From NCBI GenBank assembly GCA_932294295.1, contig OW028581.1, positions 16,947,662-17,011,661 on the forward strand: 64,000 nucleotides of DNA. Direction: 5' to 3'. Position 1 is the first letter of the stretch. Every line of letters starts with the position of its first letter. A model generated the notes under the pieces. That model worked only from the letters and a program-made list of their open reading frames with translations, did not search any database and was not told the DNA's origin. The stretch comes from Alitta virens (lineage: Eukaryota; Annelida; Polychaeta; Phyllodocida; Nereididae). Below are positions 33,516 through 44,719 of this stretch, piece after piece. Position numbers and translations under genes: made by a program.

Positions 33516-33617
33516 TTATGTGTAACTGCTTAAATGACTACTTCATGTTACTTTTTATTTTATTATTATTTTTATTTACTGTATTGAATATGTACACGAT
33601 ATTATTTTACTTTAAGA

Positions 33618-36352
33618 TATGACAAATGATGTGAAAATATTAGAAACTGATGCTAACTTTAATTTTACCAATTTAGTAGATCTTGAGGATACATTTCTGG
33701 TTGACTGAAATTATTTGGATCCTAATGATTGTGATGTCCAACACGAAACATACTCTATTAAAGTGGGACATCTTAATATTCATAGTCTACCTAATAAGTA
33801 TGAAGATCTACTTGATTTACTTGAAGAACTAAATGATAAAAATATTCTACCTGATGTCCTTTTGCTATGTGAAACTTTTCTAAACGAGAGAAATTATGAT
33901 AGATTTTCATTTTCAAATTATAACCTTATAAGTGAATATAGAAAAAATAAAACCAAAGGTGGAGTTTCAATAATGATAAAATCACACTTGAAATACTATA
34001 TAAGGGAAGATCTGAAGATTTTCGATGAAGGAAAGTTTGAATCATTGTTCCTTGAAATCCCTGGCACAAATGAAGCCAAATTCCTGTGTACTTACGAAAA
34101 TGTGATATCTAAAATTAAGAGAGAACATAAGAGAATTATTATTGGTACTGACCAAAATCTAGACTACTTGAAAATCAACGTCCATAATAATACTATGAAA
34201 TTCTTTGACATAAATTTGACTCATAACCTTATACCGACTATATGCAAACCTCACAATTCAGCCACGTTAATAGATAATATATATATATTGATGCTAAACT
34301 TATTCACAATGTGAAATCTCATATTATAGTTATGAACATATCATATCATTTCTTATGTATTGCTGTTGTTAAAAACAGTAGATTAATAAATACTTCACTA
34401 GATAGTTATACAACAAGGATAATTAATGATAGTATGTTATGGAATATAAGAGGAGCTCTGATGAATAAAGATTGGACATATCTTGAACAACTATCAGTTA
34501 ATGAAACAAGCAATTCCCTTAATACAGAGATAAATAAAGCAATTGAGTTCTATGCTCCACTAAAAACAATCACACCTAGTAAAAAGTATAAACATAGTTC
34601 TCCATGGATCACAGCAGGATTGAAAACTTCAAGTGTTAAATGTTTAAAAATGTACAGGAAGGTTCTACACCAACCTCATGATAGCGAGGAATATAAAACA
34701 TACAAAGAATACCGAAATTTGTATCATAAATTAAGAAGGAAAGCAAAATATTCTTATTACAATGATATTATCTCAAACAACAGAAGAGATTCCAAAAAGC
34801 TTTGGGCTGTACAAAATAAAATTACCTGAAAAATTAGAAATAAAAATGATATCACTGATGAAATCATTGTAAATGGTATTAGAGAAACAAATGAGACTGC
34901 AATTAGCAATGCTTTTGCAAAGTACTACAGTGAAATTGGAAAACAATTAGCAGAGAAAATTAGTGAGAAAGGTGCCTCTGTTGACCCTGTAGTAAATATC
35001 AAGCACAGGATCCATTCCAATTGTTTCCTATTCCCAACAACACACAGCGAAATTGAACGTCTTATAAAGAATTTAAAAGCTAAAAATAGTAAAGGATATG
35101 ACAATGTTTCAAACAGCATTTTGAAAGTTATTTATCAAAGTATATTACATCCTTTATGGATTCTTTGCAATAAGTCATCGAGTGCCAGTGAATTTCCTGA
35201 AGACATGAGATGAGCGATTATTAAACCTTTATATAAAGCTAAAAATAAACTTGAAATAAGTAATTATCGACCAATTTCTCTTCTTCCTTTGATTTCGAAA
35301 ATTCTTGAAAAAATTTTAAATATTAGATTAACAAAATTTCTTACTAAAAATAATGTATTGTACGAGGGTCAGTATGGGTTCAGAAAACAAAGAAGTACAA
35401 CGGATGCCATATTAGATTTTACTGGTAATGTATTAGATGGTTTTAACAAGGGAATGTATACAATAGGGTTATTTTTAGATATGTCCAAAGCCTTTGATAG
35501 TATAAAACATGATACTCTACTAACTAAACTTCAAATATATGGTATCAGAGGAACCATTTTATTTAAAAGATAAAACAATACAGGTGAAATTCAAAAATAC
35601 ATTATCCCACAGACTTTCTATGAGTTTTGGTACCCCCCAAGGTTCAGTTTTGGGACCATTATTGTACATATTGCTTGCAAATGACTTACCTAACTGTTTG
35701 AAATTTTGTAATAGTGTTTCATTTGCTGATGACACTACAATATTTGTTTCTGGTAAAAATCTACAGTTCCTATATAAGAAAATAAATGAAGATCTAAAAC
35801 GATTAAATAATTGGTTTATAAGTAATTCACTGTCTCTTAATATTGAAAAGTCAAATTACATTTTATTTAGAACTAAAAATAAACGGACAAATTATATTCC
35901 ATTTGGTGGTAAAATTGAAGTTGGGGGTAAAGAAATAAAGAAAGTAACTAGCATAAAATTTTTAGGTGTATTCATTGATGAATATCTTGAATGGAATATT
36001 CATGTCAAATATCTTCTATCTAAATCGATGGCTGGAATATATAGTATTATTATGGTAAAAAATGTACTTCCTATATTTACAAAATGTCTTGTATATTTTG
36101 CGAATGTCCAGAGCGGTCCAGTTATTTTCACCTTTTGTACCATGTTATAATGTACTGAAGAGATCATGTTTTAAACTAGGAAATCTAATCGGTCCTTTAT
36201 GTGCTATAAAATGCCCATTGTATTTATGTCATTTGAATTATGCCCTGAGTGCCTGGGGTCCTATGTTAAAAGCCAGTAATCTAAAGAAATTGAAGGTTAA
36301 ACAAAACCAAGCTGTCAGAGCAATGTTTAAATTAAAAGAAGAACCAGACTAA
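33618..36352 (+). pseudogene. LINE-2 ORF2 (endonuclease plus reverse transcriptase), broken
   Basis: Endonuclease motifs are GHLNIHSL, LLCETFL and SATLIDNIYI in the frame 33715-34314. A stop precedes at about 33705, and a frame change near 34300 destroys the usual SDH motif. A linker frame follows (34311-34829) and ends in TGA. Reverse-transcriptase blocks follow: ISNYRPISLLPLISKILEKI, GFRKQRSTTDAI, FLDMSKAFDSI, then after a frame break TPQGSVLGPL and FADDTT (35539-36150). A TGA also interrupts near 35210. About 113 bp foreign to the protein (36111-36223) separates VKNVLPI from the C-terminal HLNYALSAWG part. Confidence 0.8.
36111..36223 (+). repeat. 113-bp segment inserted in LINE-2, inverted copy at 38218-38330
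   Basis: The segment interrupts the reverse-transcriptase C-terminus. It is present in reverse orientation with few changes at 38218-38330, so it is an interspersed repeat of its own. Confidence 0.65.
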
Positions 36353-36991
36353 TCCCATTTTATAAGAAAGCTGAGATTCTTGTGTTAGAAGATTTAGTAG
36401 ATTTGTCTCTGTTAGGTATCTCATATAGGTATGTGAATGATACTCTGCCAAAACGTATTGCCAATTTATTTGAAATTCCATCGCATAACTAGCAACTAGA
36501 AATAGAAACATTTTGCAAACCCCTATTCATACCCTTCAAATTTATAATAAAAAGTTTTTTAGGAAGAGCTCCGCACCTTTGGTTGCATTTACCACAGCAA
36601 TTAAGAAATGTAAATACTAAAATATCTTTTTAAAGACCTATTCAAAATCACGTTTCAATTATTATTAGCATTATATATATATATGTATTTATTATTATTT
36701 TTTTTTTTTCACTGAAAAATTGTGTTGTTTATGAGGAAAATTAAATCCAGTGTCTATTTTTCATTTTTCTTGTTGTCTTGTTCTATATATTATGTATTTT
36801 TGATTGAGTAAAATTATTATTATTTTTTTTTACTGGGGGGCATCCACCCTATGGGTTACTGTATACTGTTATACTCGGGTGTACCCCCATTACCAGTCTG
36901 TTTTGTATGCATGTATTACGTAATATTAAGTTGTAAATTGTATTTGCAGAGATTGGTAAAAATAAATAAACTCTAAACTCTAAACTCTCTC

Positions 36992-37287
36992 GTAGCATAC
37001 AGGAACTGTGACGAACTGTGACAAACTGTGACGAACTCCGGTGATAAGCTACAAACTTTTACGATCTCTGACAAACTTTTCGTCGAACTAGTAGTTCGTA
37101 GGAGTTTGGCAAGGTGCCCTTGCGGTTAAGGTATTGGTCAGCACCGATAAAGGTATGCGTGAATTCCTGCCCAAGCACTTTGCCAAGAGCTGTATCTCAG
37201 CTGAAGGACATTTGTATGAGATGTTATATTAGTTGTGCCCATGGCAGCTAGTGCTGAAAATAGAGACAATTGCATTTTTTGTCTTAC
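36992..37287. other. Intron 1 sequence near copy 2 exon 1
   Basis: It starts with three near-copies of GAACTGTGAC (36999-37035). A weak tRNA-like stretch lies at 37110-37180, but its B box is poor. No gene. Confidence 0.5.
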
Positions 37288-37549
37288 CTGAAAATTGCAT
37301 CAAAGCAGTCGTCATGGAAACCACAAGAGACGCAGAAGCTTCATCAGTGTCAGGAAACGCGACTAAAAGTTCCGGAAGGATTAATCCACCAGTGAAACAT
37401 GCTCCACCCGAAATAATGTAAATGAGAAAGCTCATCGCTACAATGAACCAAGCATAGCACCCGTCTACGCCCCGGTAATCGCATGATTTGTTTTGTGCTT
37501 GACGAAACTTGACAATTTCTTCATTCTCGACGTTTGATACATTCTCCAT
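37288..37549 (-). CDS. MCT-like transporter, copy 2, first coding exon
   Basis: 262 bp from ATG (37549) to the donor GTAAG, exactly the length of exon 1 in copies 1 and 3, and ending in the same phase (after the first base of a glycine codon). It encodes MENVSNVENEE..., the helix-1 signature VDGCYAW and FPDTDEASAS. No other exon 2 lies between here and 6711 on the minus strand, so pairing with 4077-6711 is the simplest model. An AG acceptor six bases upstream of the ATG points to a separate 5' untranslated exon further right. A donor-like GTACGT near 38629-38634 is one candidate. Confidence 0.8.
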
Positions 37550-38079
37550 CTTTGTCTGAAAAAAAAGAAAATTTCACAGCATGGTTTAAACATAAATATA
37601 GCTTTATTGTGAAGAAAGCTGATTTGATTTTAAATTGATTAAATATTGTCATGAAATTTGATATCAAGTACTAAAAAAATATATGTACGTATTTCAATTA
37701 ATTGAATCATTTGGGATATATACTTTTCTTTATACTTTTTTTTTTCAAATCTGAACATGCACTTATTTTTCATAAGTCGGAATTGATACAACATGCCAAC
37801 ACGAGAACAATTTCGTAACAAAATAAGGCAATATCAACAGATGTTGCCATAATGAAATATCAGCCTATTCACATGTTCATATCAGCAATTCAATGGATTC
37901 TGAATTATGCAATAAATATGAATTTAAAAAACAAAGACACATTTGGCCTTGCTCCAGTTAATTCCTATACTCAGTTGGGACACTTGGTAATTTAAACAAA
38001 AATATCCATTTGTGTCCTTTAGTATAGTCCCAGAATCACTGATATGATGCTTGATCAATAATGAAATGATAAATTTTGC

Positions 38080-38160
38080 AGTCCAAGCTCAGGATTCGAA
38101 CTCACAACCTCTAACAGAGCTGCAAGCACCTTACCTGATAGGCTAACTGCACCCAGGGAT
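38080..38160 (-). repeat. tRNA-derived SINE-like unit
   Basis: The minus strand reads like a tRNA: GTGCAGTTAGCCTATCAGG (A-box region) and GTGAGTTCGAATCCTGAG (B-box region, GTTCGAATCC). A flanking SINE body was not delimited. Confidence 0.55.
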
Positions 38161-38436
38161 GGGATTTTTAAGGAAATGAATAGACAATACATGAAATCAA
38201 CACACATAATTATGTGGATACAATGGGCATTTTATAGCACATAAAGGACCGATTAGATTTCCTAGTTTAAAAAATGATCTCTTCAGTACATTATAACACG
38301 GTACAAAAGGTGAAAATAACTGGACCGCTCTTTTGCCTCTGTGAACTCAATAATTGCATAACCTTGATAAGAACACTTGGGCCACAGTGAGTGCAAATCA
38401 ACAAAAAACAAACAACATCAGTATGAATTAAATAAC

Positions 38437-38579
38437 TACATGGCCAATTGTGCCACGTGCGTTTTCCATACGTTTGGATAAATGGATGGTTTTTGCTTCA
38501 TTACAATTAGCTAAAAACCATGCGTTTTCCATCGTTTATCCTTCTCATGGAAAACGCACGTGGCACAATTGGCCATGTA
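38437..38579. mobile_element. Hairpin MITE, TA-flanked (139 bp)
   Basis: Perfect inverted arms of 33 bp including the flanking TA (38437-38469 and 38547-38579), beginning TACATGGCCAATTGTGCCAC. Further partial inverted similarity lies inside. It is probably a non-autonomous TA-targeting DNA element. Confidence 0.7.
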
Positions 38580-39055
38580 CAGTGTAAGTATAAAGGTATA
38601 CAAATTGTTACTATGTAGCAAAATATGACGTACCTTTGAGAAAAGTAGCTGGGGAAGTCTGTATCTTGGCTTACTTAGTCAAAGAGCCACAGATAACATC
38701 CAGATACAGAGCAATGTAGTAAGTGAAAAAGTTTGTATATAACACAGTCAGCTGAGACAGTAGGTCAGATACTACACTGTGTTAGAAGGATATGCACTGA
38801 AATACCAGGTAAAAAAACAACTTAGAATTCATGCCAAAAGAACATCAGATATCGTTGATATTTTCATATGGAGTCTATTTGCAAGTAAAATGTGAAAGAA
38901 TCCGGTCATGTCAACATTTATTTTTAATGTTCTATTTTGGAGTTGGCATTTGAAAAAAAGTGATTTCTATATATATATTTTATAATTCAGTAAACATGGC
39001 TTTGTGTGGATATAGAATTGCAAATAAAAAACACTCACCAAATACCATAACATAT

Positions 39056-39750
39056 TGTAAAAGGCACTGGCCTTTTGCTCTTAATTTAAACTAAAATAAT
39101 GATTCCTGATTTTAATATGTATAATGTTCAGAACTATGGAAGTGATGGCTGCAGATGGCCATCACTGATTGCAGTCTCAACTAATTGTGTGTAGGTCATT
39201 AGGGAAGGCAGGGGATCCATCAATGTACCATGGCCAGCTGGTCAGATTGTACTCCTCTGTATGATCTTGATCCTGATGGCCGAAATGGGATCAAGGGTGA
39301 TTGGATCTTCCTGGCCTAATGACTATACAGTCTCCTGGGGTGTGGAGTTGATGAGGAGAGAAGGGTGTGGGTCTGATTGCCTGCCACCTGTCCTGTGTGA
39401 CCCAGTGCACTTATGGGTAGGAATTAATGCATGAATGAGTTTGTCCATTGTATGGCATGAAAGGTGATGGATGACTGACTTTGGGTGCACAGTTGTGGGG
39501 GTGTGCTTGGCCACAGATGAAAGGGATTGATTAGTGATTGAGATTGTTACCCCTCCATTAGGGAGGGTTCTTTGTGTGATGAAATGATATAAATAATAAA
39601 CATGGAAAGTTTCTGGCATCTTTGGTTTTGACCAACATGCAGAGCAGACCAGCTTGACACAACTTACTGTTTTGAATGATCATTTATGATGAGACTATGA
39701 ACTACTGGAAGGAGACATACTATGTCACTATCTACACTGAGGATTTTACA
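39056..39750 (+). repeat. 5' LTR of Gypsy-2
   Basis: 695 bp, TG...CA ends. It differs from the 3' LTR at about 39163 (G/T), 39179 (A/C), 39279 (G/A) and in a G-run near 39565. It has no sequence resemblance to the Gypsy-1 LTR beyond the TGTAAA start and TTTTACA end. Confidence 0.92.
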
Positions 39751-39751
39751 T

Positions 39752-39769
39752 TGGTGACCCCGACGTGAT
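39752..39769 (+). promoter_or_regulatory. Primer binding site, tRNA-Trp type (Gypsy-2)
   Basis: TGGTGACCCCGACGTGAT, one base inside the 5' LTR, complementary to the tRNA-Trp 3' end. The same primer is predicted for Gypsy-1. Confidence 0.87.
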
Positions 39770-39810
39770 CTGTTTGGAATTGGAAATCACAAAAGGAGAA
39801 GAACAAAATC

Positions 39811-40032
39811 ATGGAGAAAATGGACATCAATTTGAAAATTCAAGAGCTACAAACTGAAATACAGTCAAGACTGCAAGGTATGAACACTAATGAATTGGAA
39901 GAATTAATGAACTTTATTGACCTGGAAATGGAAAGCCAAAGCTTGGAAATACCCACTCTCTATCACTCTAGAGTGCCTCAGGCTGTTTTTATGCTATTGT
40001 GTTTGGCACAAGTAAGAATGGGCAGATGCTGA
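39811..40032 (+). CDS. Small leader ORF upstream of gag (73 codons)
   Basis: Starts MEKMDINLKIQELQTEIQSR in the leader between PBS and gag. The first ~45 residues are acidic, leucine-rich and coiled-coil-like. The C-terminal third looks random. No counterpart was seen in the Gypsy-1 leader. It may be a spurious frame, a decayed N-terminal gag piece or an upstream ORF. Confidence 0.3.
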   Translation: MEKMDINLKIQELQTEIQSRLQGMNTNELEELMNFIDLEMESQSLEIPTLYHSRVPQAVFMLLCLAQVRMGRC

Positions 40033-40102
40033 ACTATTAGACAATGAGCAGATGAGCTAGGAAATCGTCTATATAGGAATGCCCATGTGAAAAGCTGTCA
40101 TC

Positions 40103-41138
40103 ATGAATCTCGACCAGTTCCAGGAATTTCTGAGGGTACAGAAAGCAAGCAATGGGTCCACAGCCTCCATGATAGAGACTCAGATCAGACATATACAAGA
40201 AAATGGGGAGAAACATGAGGCCCAGGCTCAGGCAAAACGAGTGGCTGGGTGTGATGGATCAACCACCAGGAGACTGAGGCAATGGTTCAGAGATGTGGAA
40301 CTGACCATACCTTACACAAAAAGGACATTGTTTGTGGCCGCTCAGACAGCAGAGGGAGCTCTGAGGGTGGAATTGGAGAGATTTTTGGATACTGCTGAGG
40401 ATCGCAAGGTAGTGGAGTGGAATGTATTGAAGGCCCATCTGACCACAACATTTTTGTCTAAACATGAGGCTGACAGAATGAGAGATGAGATAGAAAAGGT
40501 GCAGCAGGGAGCCTATGAAACTACAGCGGCTTATGGCAGAAGGTTCAGGGAGGCGGCTGACTTGGGATATCCTAAAGACAACAGGAATGTGGACAAGCAG
40601 CGCACAATGCTGGGGGCCTATCTACGGGGCATGCGGGACAGGAAGGTAGTGGAGCGAGTGGTCAGAGAGGGAAGGCCCAAGGATTATGTGGATGCCATGG
40701 AACAGGTGGCCCAGTATGAAGGAGATGAGTATCGGCTATATCGAGCTCTCAATGGATGTGCCCCAGAGGATTCCCAAGAAGAGCCCATGGAAATAGGGGC
40801 TATCGGCAACAAGGCTTTGGACAACAAACCCAGGGAGGTGAGCGGGGAACTGACAGAGCTGACCAGGAGAGTCAATGGACTGTCCAAGGAGTTCACCAGG
40901 CTCATAGCCGCGACAAGGGGACCAAGACCGAGCCGAGAATGCTCCTGAGAATGCCCGCAGGCACGGCGGATCAGGCAGACCTGTGGACACACTGGGCCGA
41001 CCACCTCTGAGATTCACAGAAAACGGACGACCGATATGTGCATCTTGTGGAAGGCCTGGACACATTCGCAGGGAATGCCAGGCAAACCGACCAAGAAATC
41101 AAAGTAATATGGCAGCAACCCACCCGGGGGGCCGCTAA
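40103..41138 (+). pseudogene. gag: Gag of Gypsy-2, frameshifted
   Basis: The open frame 40103-40948 (MNLDQFQEFLRVQ) aligns along its length with Gypsy-1 gag: RRLRQWFRDVEL, FLSKHEADRMRDEIEKVQ, YETTAAYGRRFREAADLGY. It ends early at TGA 40946-40948. The CCHC knuckle (CASCGRPGHIRREC, about 41037-41078) and the true gag end (TAA 41136-41138) are in another frame, so an indel lies between about 40900 and 40945. Confidence 0.85.
41126..41132 (+). promoter_or_regulatory. Putative -1 ribosomal frameshift site, Gypsy-2
   Basis: G GGG GGC in the zinc-knuckle frame, one codon before TAA, as in Gypsy-1. The protease frame that follows is -1. Confidence 0.6.
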
Positions 41139-42887
41139 GCGCCGCAGCGGATTGCCGGGCCTTCGTGGGGTTACAACTCCACGGTCACCAGGTATGAGCC
41201 TTGGTAGACACCGGAGCTGCACGCACGCTGCTGCGGCGCAAGGAATTTCAGGAGATATGTCGGAACATGAAGAGGCTTCTGATAGTGAGGGCAGCAAGGG
41301 GGCTGCTAGGAGTAATAGGACATGAGTTAATGGTGTGTGGGGTAACCCAGATGATGGAGGACACTCTGGGGGCAATTGAAATAATTATTGTGGACAATAT
41401 ATCTCATCAGGCCATATTGGGGCAAGATATCATGCGGAGAGAAAAAGCTCACGTAGACTATGCCAATGGGGTGTTACGATTGGCGAGACTTGGCTCTGCC
41501 TCTGGTCCTGGCCGCAGACAATGAAAGAGGAGAGGAGATAATGGAGATAAGAGGGGGAGAAGGATGGAGGACTGAGGAGGGAAAGGCGACTGAGGCAATT
41601 GCTGAATGCATGCGACGCAATCCAGCAGCCTTCAGTGCCTCAGGGCAGAAGCGGGGCCGACACAAAGGGATTGAGGTGAGGATTGAAACCACTGGCCCAC
41701 CAATAAAGCAGAGGGCCTATCGAGTGCCATTTATGAAGAAGGAGGCTCTCAGTCTGAAATTGGATGAGTTGTTGGAACAGGGCGTCGTGGTGCCCTCCAT
41801 GTTGCCTTGGGCCTCCCCGGTGGTGCTGGTGGAGAAAAAGGATTCCTCAGAGGGACCAAGGTTCTGCATTGACTTTACTCGACTGAATACGGTAACTAAG
41901 AAAGATTGCTATCCTGTACCACTGATCCAGGACGTATTCGATCAGTTGCATGGTTCCACCATTTACAGCACGCTGGATCTGAAGTTGGGATTCTATCAGT
42001 TACCTTTGGAAGAGTCCAGTATGGAGAAGACGGCATTTACCTGCTTCAGAGGGCTGTTTGAGTTCACCACGATGCCTATGGGCCTCTCGATTGCGACCGG
42101 CTCTTTCCAAAGGGCCACGGACGAGGTGCTCAGGGTATTAATGGGACGCTGTTGCATGATTTATGTGGATGACATTGTGGTTTACAGCCAAGACGTGGTA
42201 ACCCATGCCAAGGATTTGCAGCTGGTGATAGACCGCTTCGTGCAGTACAACCTGATGCTAAATCCAAAGAAATGCACTTTTGGACAGCAGGAGGTGAAGT
42301 TGTTGGGATATGTGGTGAGTGGCAATGGTCTACGAGCAGATCCGGACAAGGTGTCGGCCATCAACCGTATGAGTTCCCCGCAGACGGTCAAGGATGTCAG
42401 GTCATTCTTGGGAATGACAGGCTATTACCGGACCTGCATGCCAAACTACGCTGATGTGTCAGAGCCTCTGGTGGCTCTGACCCGGAAACATGCCCGCTTC
42501 TATTGGGGAAAAACAGAACAAGACAGCTTTGAAAAACTTAAAGAACTATTGGTCAGTGAACATGTTATGGCGCACCCTAGGACAAAGGACCCATATTTGT
42601 TATACACCGATGCTAGCGACATAGCCCTGGGGGCCATATTGTGCCAGAGGGATCCAGAGACTGGGGTGGAGAGGCCAATAAGTTACCTATCCAGGTTGCT
42701 TTCCCCCACTCAACGCCGATGGGCAGCCATTGAAAGGGAGGCTTATGCTCTGATCACTGGCTTAAAGGTGTTCAGACCATATCTCTGGGAGCCAAATTCG
42801 AAGCTTTCACGGATCATAAACCCCTCACTTCCCTATTTACCAAGGAGATGCAGAATACCAAAATACAGAGATGGGCATACGAAGTAA
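41133..42887 (+). pseudogene. pol: Gypsy-2 pol, protease, reverse transcriptase and partial RNase H
   Basis: The protease frame (VDTGAART) has a TGA at 41195-41197 just before the active site, and a frameshift near 41475 separates it from reverse transcriptase. The latter (open frame 41460-42887) is intact across PLIQDVFDQLHGS, FTTMPMGLS, YVDD and FLGMTGYYRT. RNase H starts normally (YTDAS, IEREAY), then shifts frame after PYLW near 42790. Compared with Gypsy-1, about 270-280 nt between the KIQRW segment and the GLLYS segment are missing. This removes the end of RNase H and the tether. Confidence 0.85.
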
Positions 42888-44719
42888 TTGATGGGCTACT
42901 ATATTCCCTGCAGAGACCATACCAGTATGCGGCAGAGTATCACTGCCTATAGGGAGTCTTTGATGAGCCAAGCTCACAAGGAAGTGGGACATATGGCCTA
43001 TGTAAAGACTATGTGGAAGATACAAGAAACTTATGTGTGGCCAGGGATGAGAGCTGAGGTGAAGGCTTGGGTAAAGAAGTGCCCCACATGTCTGGTGCAC
43101 AACAGGAAAAAGGAGCACACCCCAATGGGAAAAATGCCCCTAGCGGACAATATAGGGCAGTTCATCTCCTTGGACTTAGTGGGACCACTGGTTACTTCCG
43201 ATCAGGGCAACAATTATGTATTGACCATAATTGATCATGCCTCTGGCTATGCTGAATGTTATCCCATTCATAGGAAGACCAGTGAGTGTGTGTGGACTAA
43301 AATGCACCAGGAGTATTTCCCCAGGCATGGCTATGTGGACACTGTACTAACTGACCAAGGAGGTGAATTCAACGCTGCAGCATTTACAGAATAACTGGCT
43401 GCTGTGGGAGTGAGACATAAGAGAACCACCCTCTACCACCCACAAGCAAATGGAAGAATCGAGAGGTTCAACCGCACTCTGAAGGAGATAGTTGGGAAGT
43501 TGGTGAACAATAATGCAGCATTGTGGCAAGCGCAATTGGGCCCTGCGATGCTCTGCTACAATAGCGCAGTGTCAGATGTGACACAACATTCACCCTACTT
43601 TCTCCATTATGGGCGGAGACCACGCCTGCCTCTGCATAGGGCCTTATCTTCGAGGGACATGGTGTATGGACGTTTGCATGAGCTGTATGAGGCAATAAGA
43701 ACTGCTCGTCATCTCACTGAGGAGTCTAGAAAGTACAACCGAGACAGACTTGCGAAGAGAGCTAATGCAGGCGATGTGCGAGTGGGAGATGCAGTAGTGA
43801 TCAAAGCTGAAGAGCCGGTGACCTTGACCAGCCGGTGGGATCCAGAATGGTTGGTCACACAGACTCGCGGCAAGGTGGTTTGGATCACCCATCAGCTTAC
43901 TGGAAAACAGAAAATACTAAATAGAGAGAAGGTCAAAGTGGTGGATTCAGAGGTGGTATGGGATTCAATACGCCCCAGGCCACGAAGGAAAGCAGCGGGT
44001 CGACCAAATGCTCCAAGGCCTTGGCAACTGTCCCCCCTCCTTCCTGAGGAGAGGGATACGCCTGAGCAACCATGGCGGGGGGAGGAGCCTAAAGCAGCTG
44101 ACCAAGGGCAGAGTTCAGGTCCAAACTCCGCCCTCACGAGGGATCAGGCAGCGGCTCATCCCCTGCCTGATAGTAAGTGGAGCGGATCAGATGAGCGACC
44201 TCTGCGGCCCTTGGCCAATAGGAAGCGAGGTCCTGACCACTCCGACGTCAGTGGTGGGGACTATAATAGACCGGCCCGACCTGGACACGACAGTAAGCGG
44301 CATCGTCCCTACTTGTCCAGACAAGCCAAGCACAGCCAGTACAGTACTACGCGGATGATAGTGACAGTGACTCTCCTCCAAGACAAAGGAATAGAAAGAG
44401 GAAGGGCAACAAGCATCCCACTGCAGAGTACAGAAAGACTGAGCGATTGAACAGTTCTCCACGCAAGAGACACGGCACTCAGGGAGAATTGGGAGGCGGA
44501 CATAGGAAGACTGTACACGTTGATCACCATCAAAGGAAGCGCAAGGATCGAAGTGGCCCCAGTGATCCTGAGGAAGGACTTCACTGCGCCAACAAGGATT
44601 CACACAAAGACTTCGAGTTAATCAAGCGTGGATACTCCACCTCTGGTAGCGACCGGGATGCCAAACATGCCAAGGGAGACGACCTGTCGCCTGCTGAGCC
44701 TGTCTCAGATGGCCTGTAA
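42888..44719 (+). pseudogene. pol: Gypsy-2 pol, integrase and C-terminal tail
   Basis: A zinc finger (HKEVGHMAYVK...CPTCL) is followed by core acidic residues in SLDLVGPL, TDQGGEFN and NGRIERFNRT. A TAA at 43392-43394 sits between the second and third catalytic residues. The frame then reopens (43404-44450) through the GPY/F-like module (SRWDPEWLVTQTRGKVVW). A frameshift near 44340 moves the tail to the frame 44447-44719, which ends with the NKDSHKDFELIKR segment shared with Gypsy-1 and overlaps env. Confidence 0.83.

Larger units (their letters stand above)
31071..33617. other. Non-coding intron sequence with small repeats
   Basis: No exon or gene is seen. It contains a LINE endonuclease fragment (32037-32213), two hairpin elements (32317-32418 and 32613-32699), a degenerate CCGTCGGA-word stretch (about 32515-32600) and the CCGT-word tract at 33310-33515. 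Confidence 0.6.
33618..36991 (+). mobile_element. LINE-2 with endonuclease and reverse transcriptase
   Basis: A CR1/Jockey-type non-LTR element lacking a visible ORF1. The ORF2-like region begins near 33618. The 3' end carries AATAAATAAA and a tail of ACTCTAA repeats at about 36963-36991, a typical simple-repeat LINE tail. It lies in intron 1 of transporter copy 2, on the opposite strand to the gene. Confidence 0.8.
37556..39055. other. Non-coding sequence upstream of copy 2 exon 1
   Basis: No coding sequence. It includes a tRNA-like SINE piece (38080-38160), the inverted 113-bp repeat (38218-38330) and a hairpin MITE (38437-38579). The promoter or 5' exon of copy 2 may lie here or beyond Gypsy-2. 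Confidence 0.5.

Noticed and set aside
37110..37180. Another tRNA-derived SINE
   Set aside because: The A-box-like part is fair, but the B-box region (TGAATTCCTGCC) departs too much from consensus.
39323..39619. Frame repeated at 47517-47876
   Set aside because: It lies in the Gypsy-2 LTRs, antisense to the element. Probably chance.
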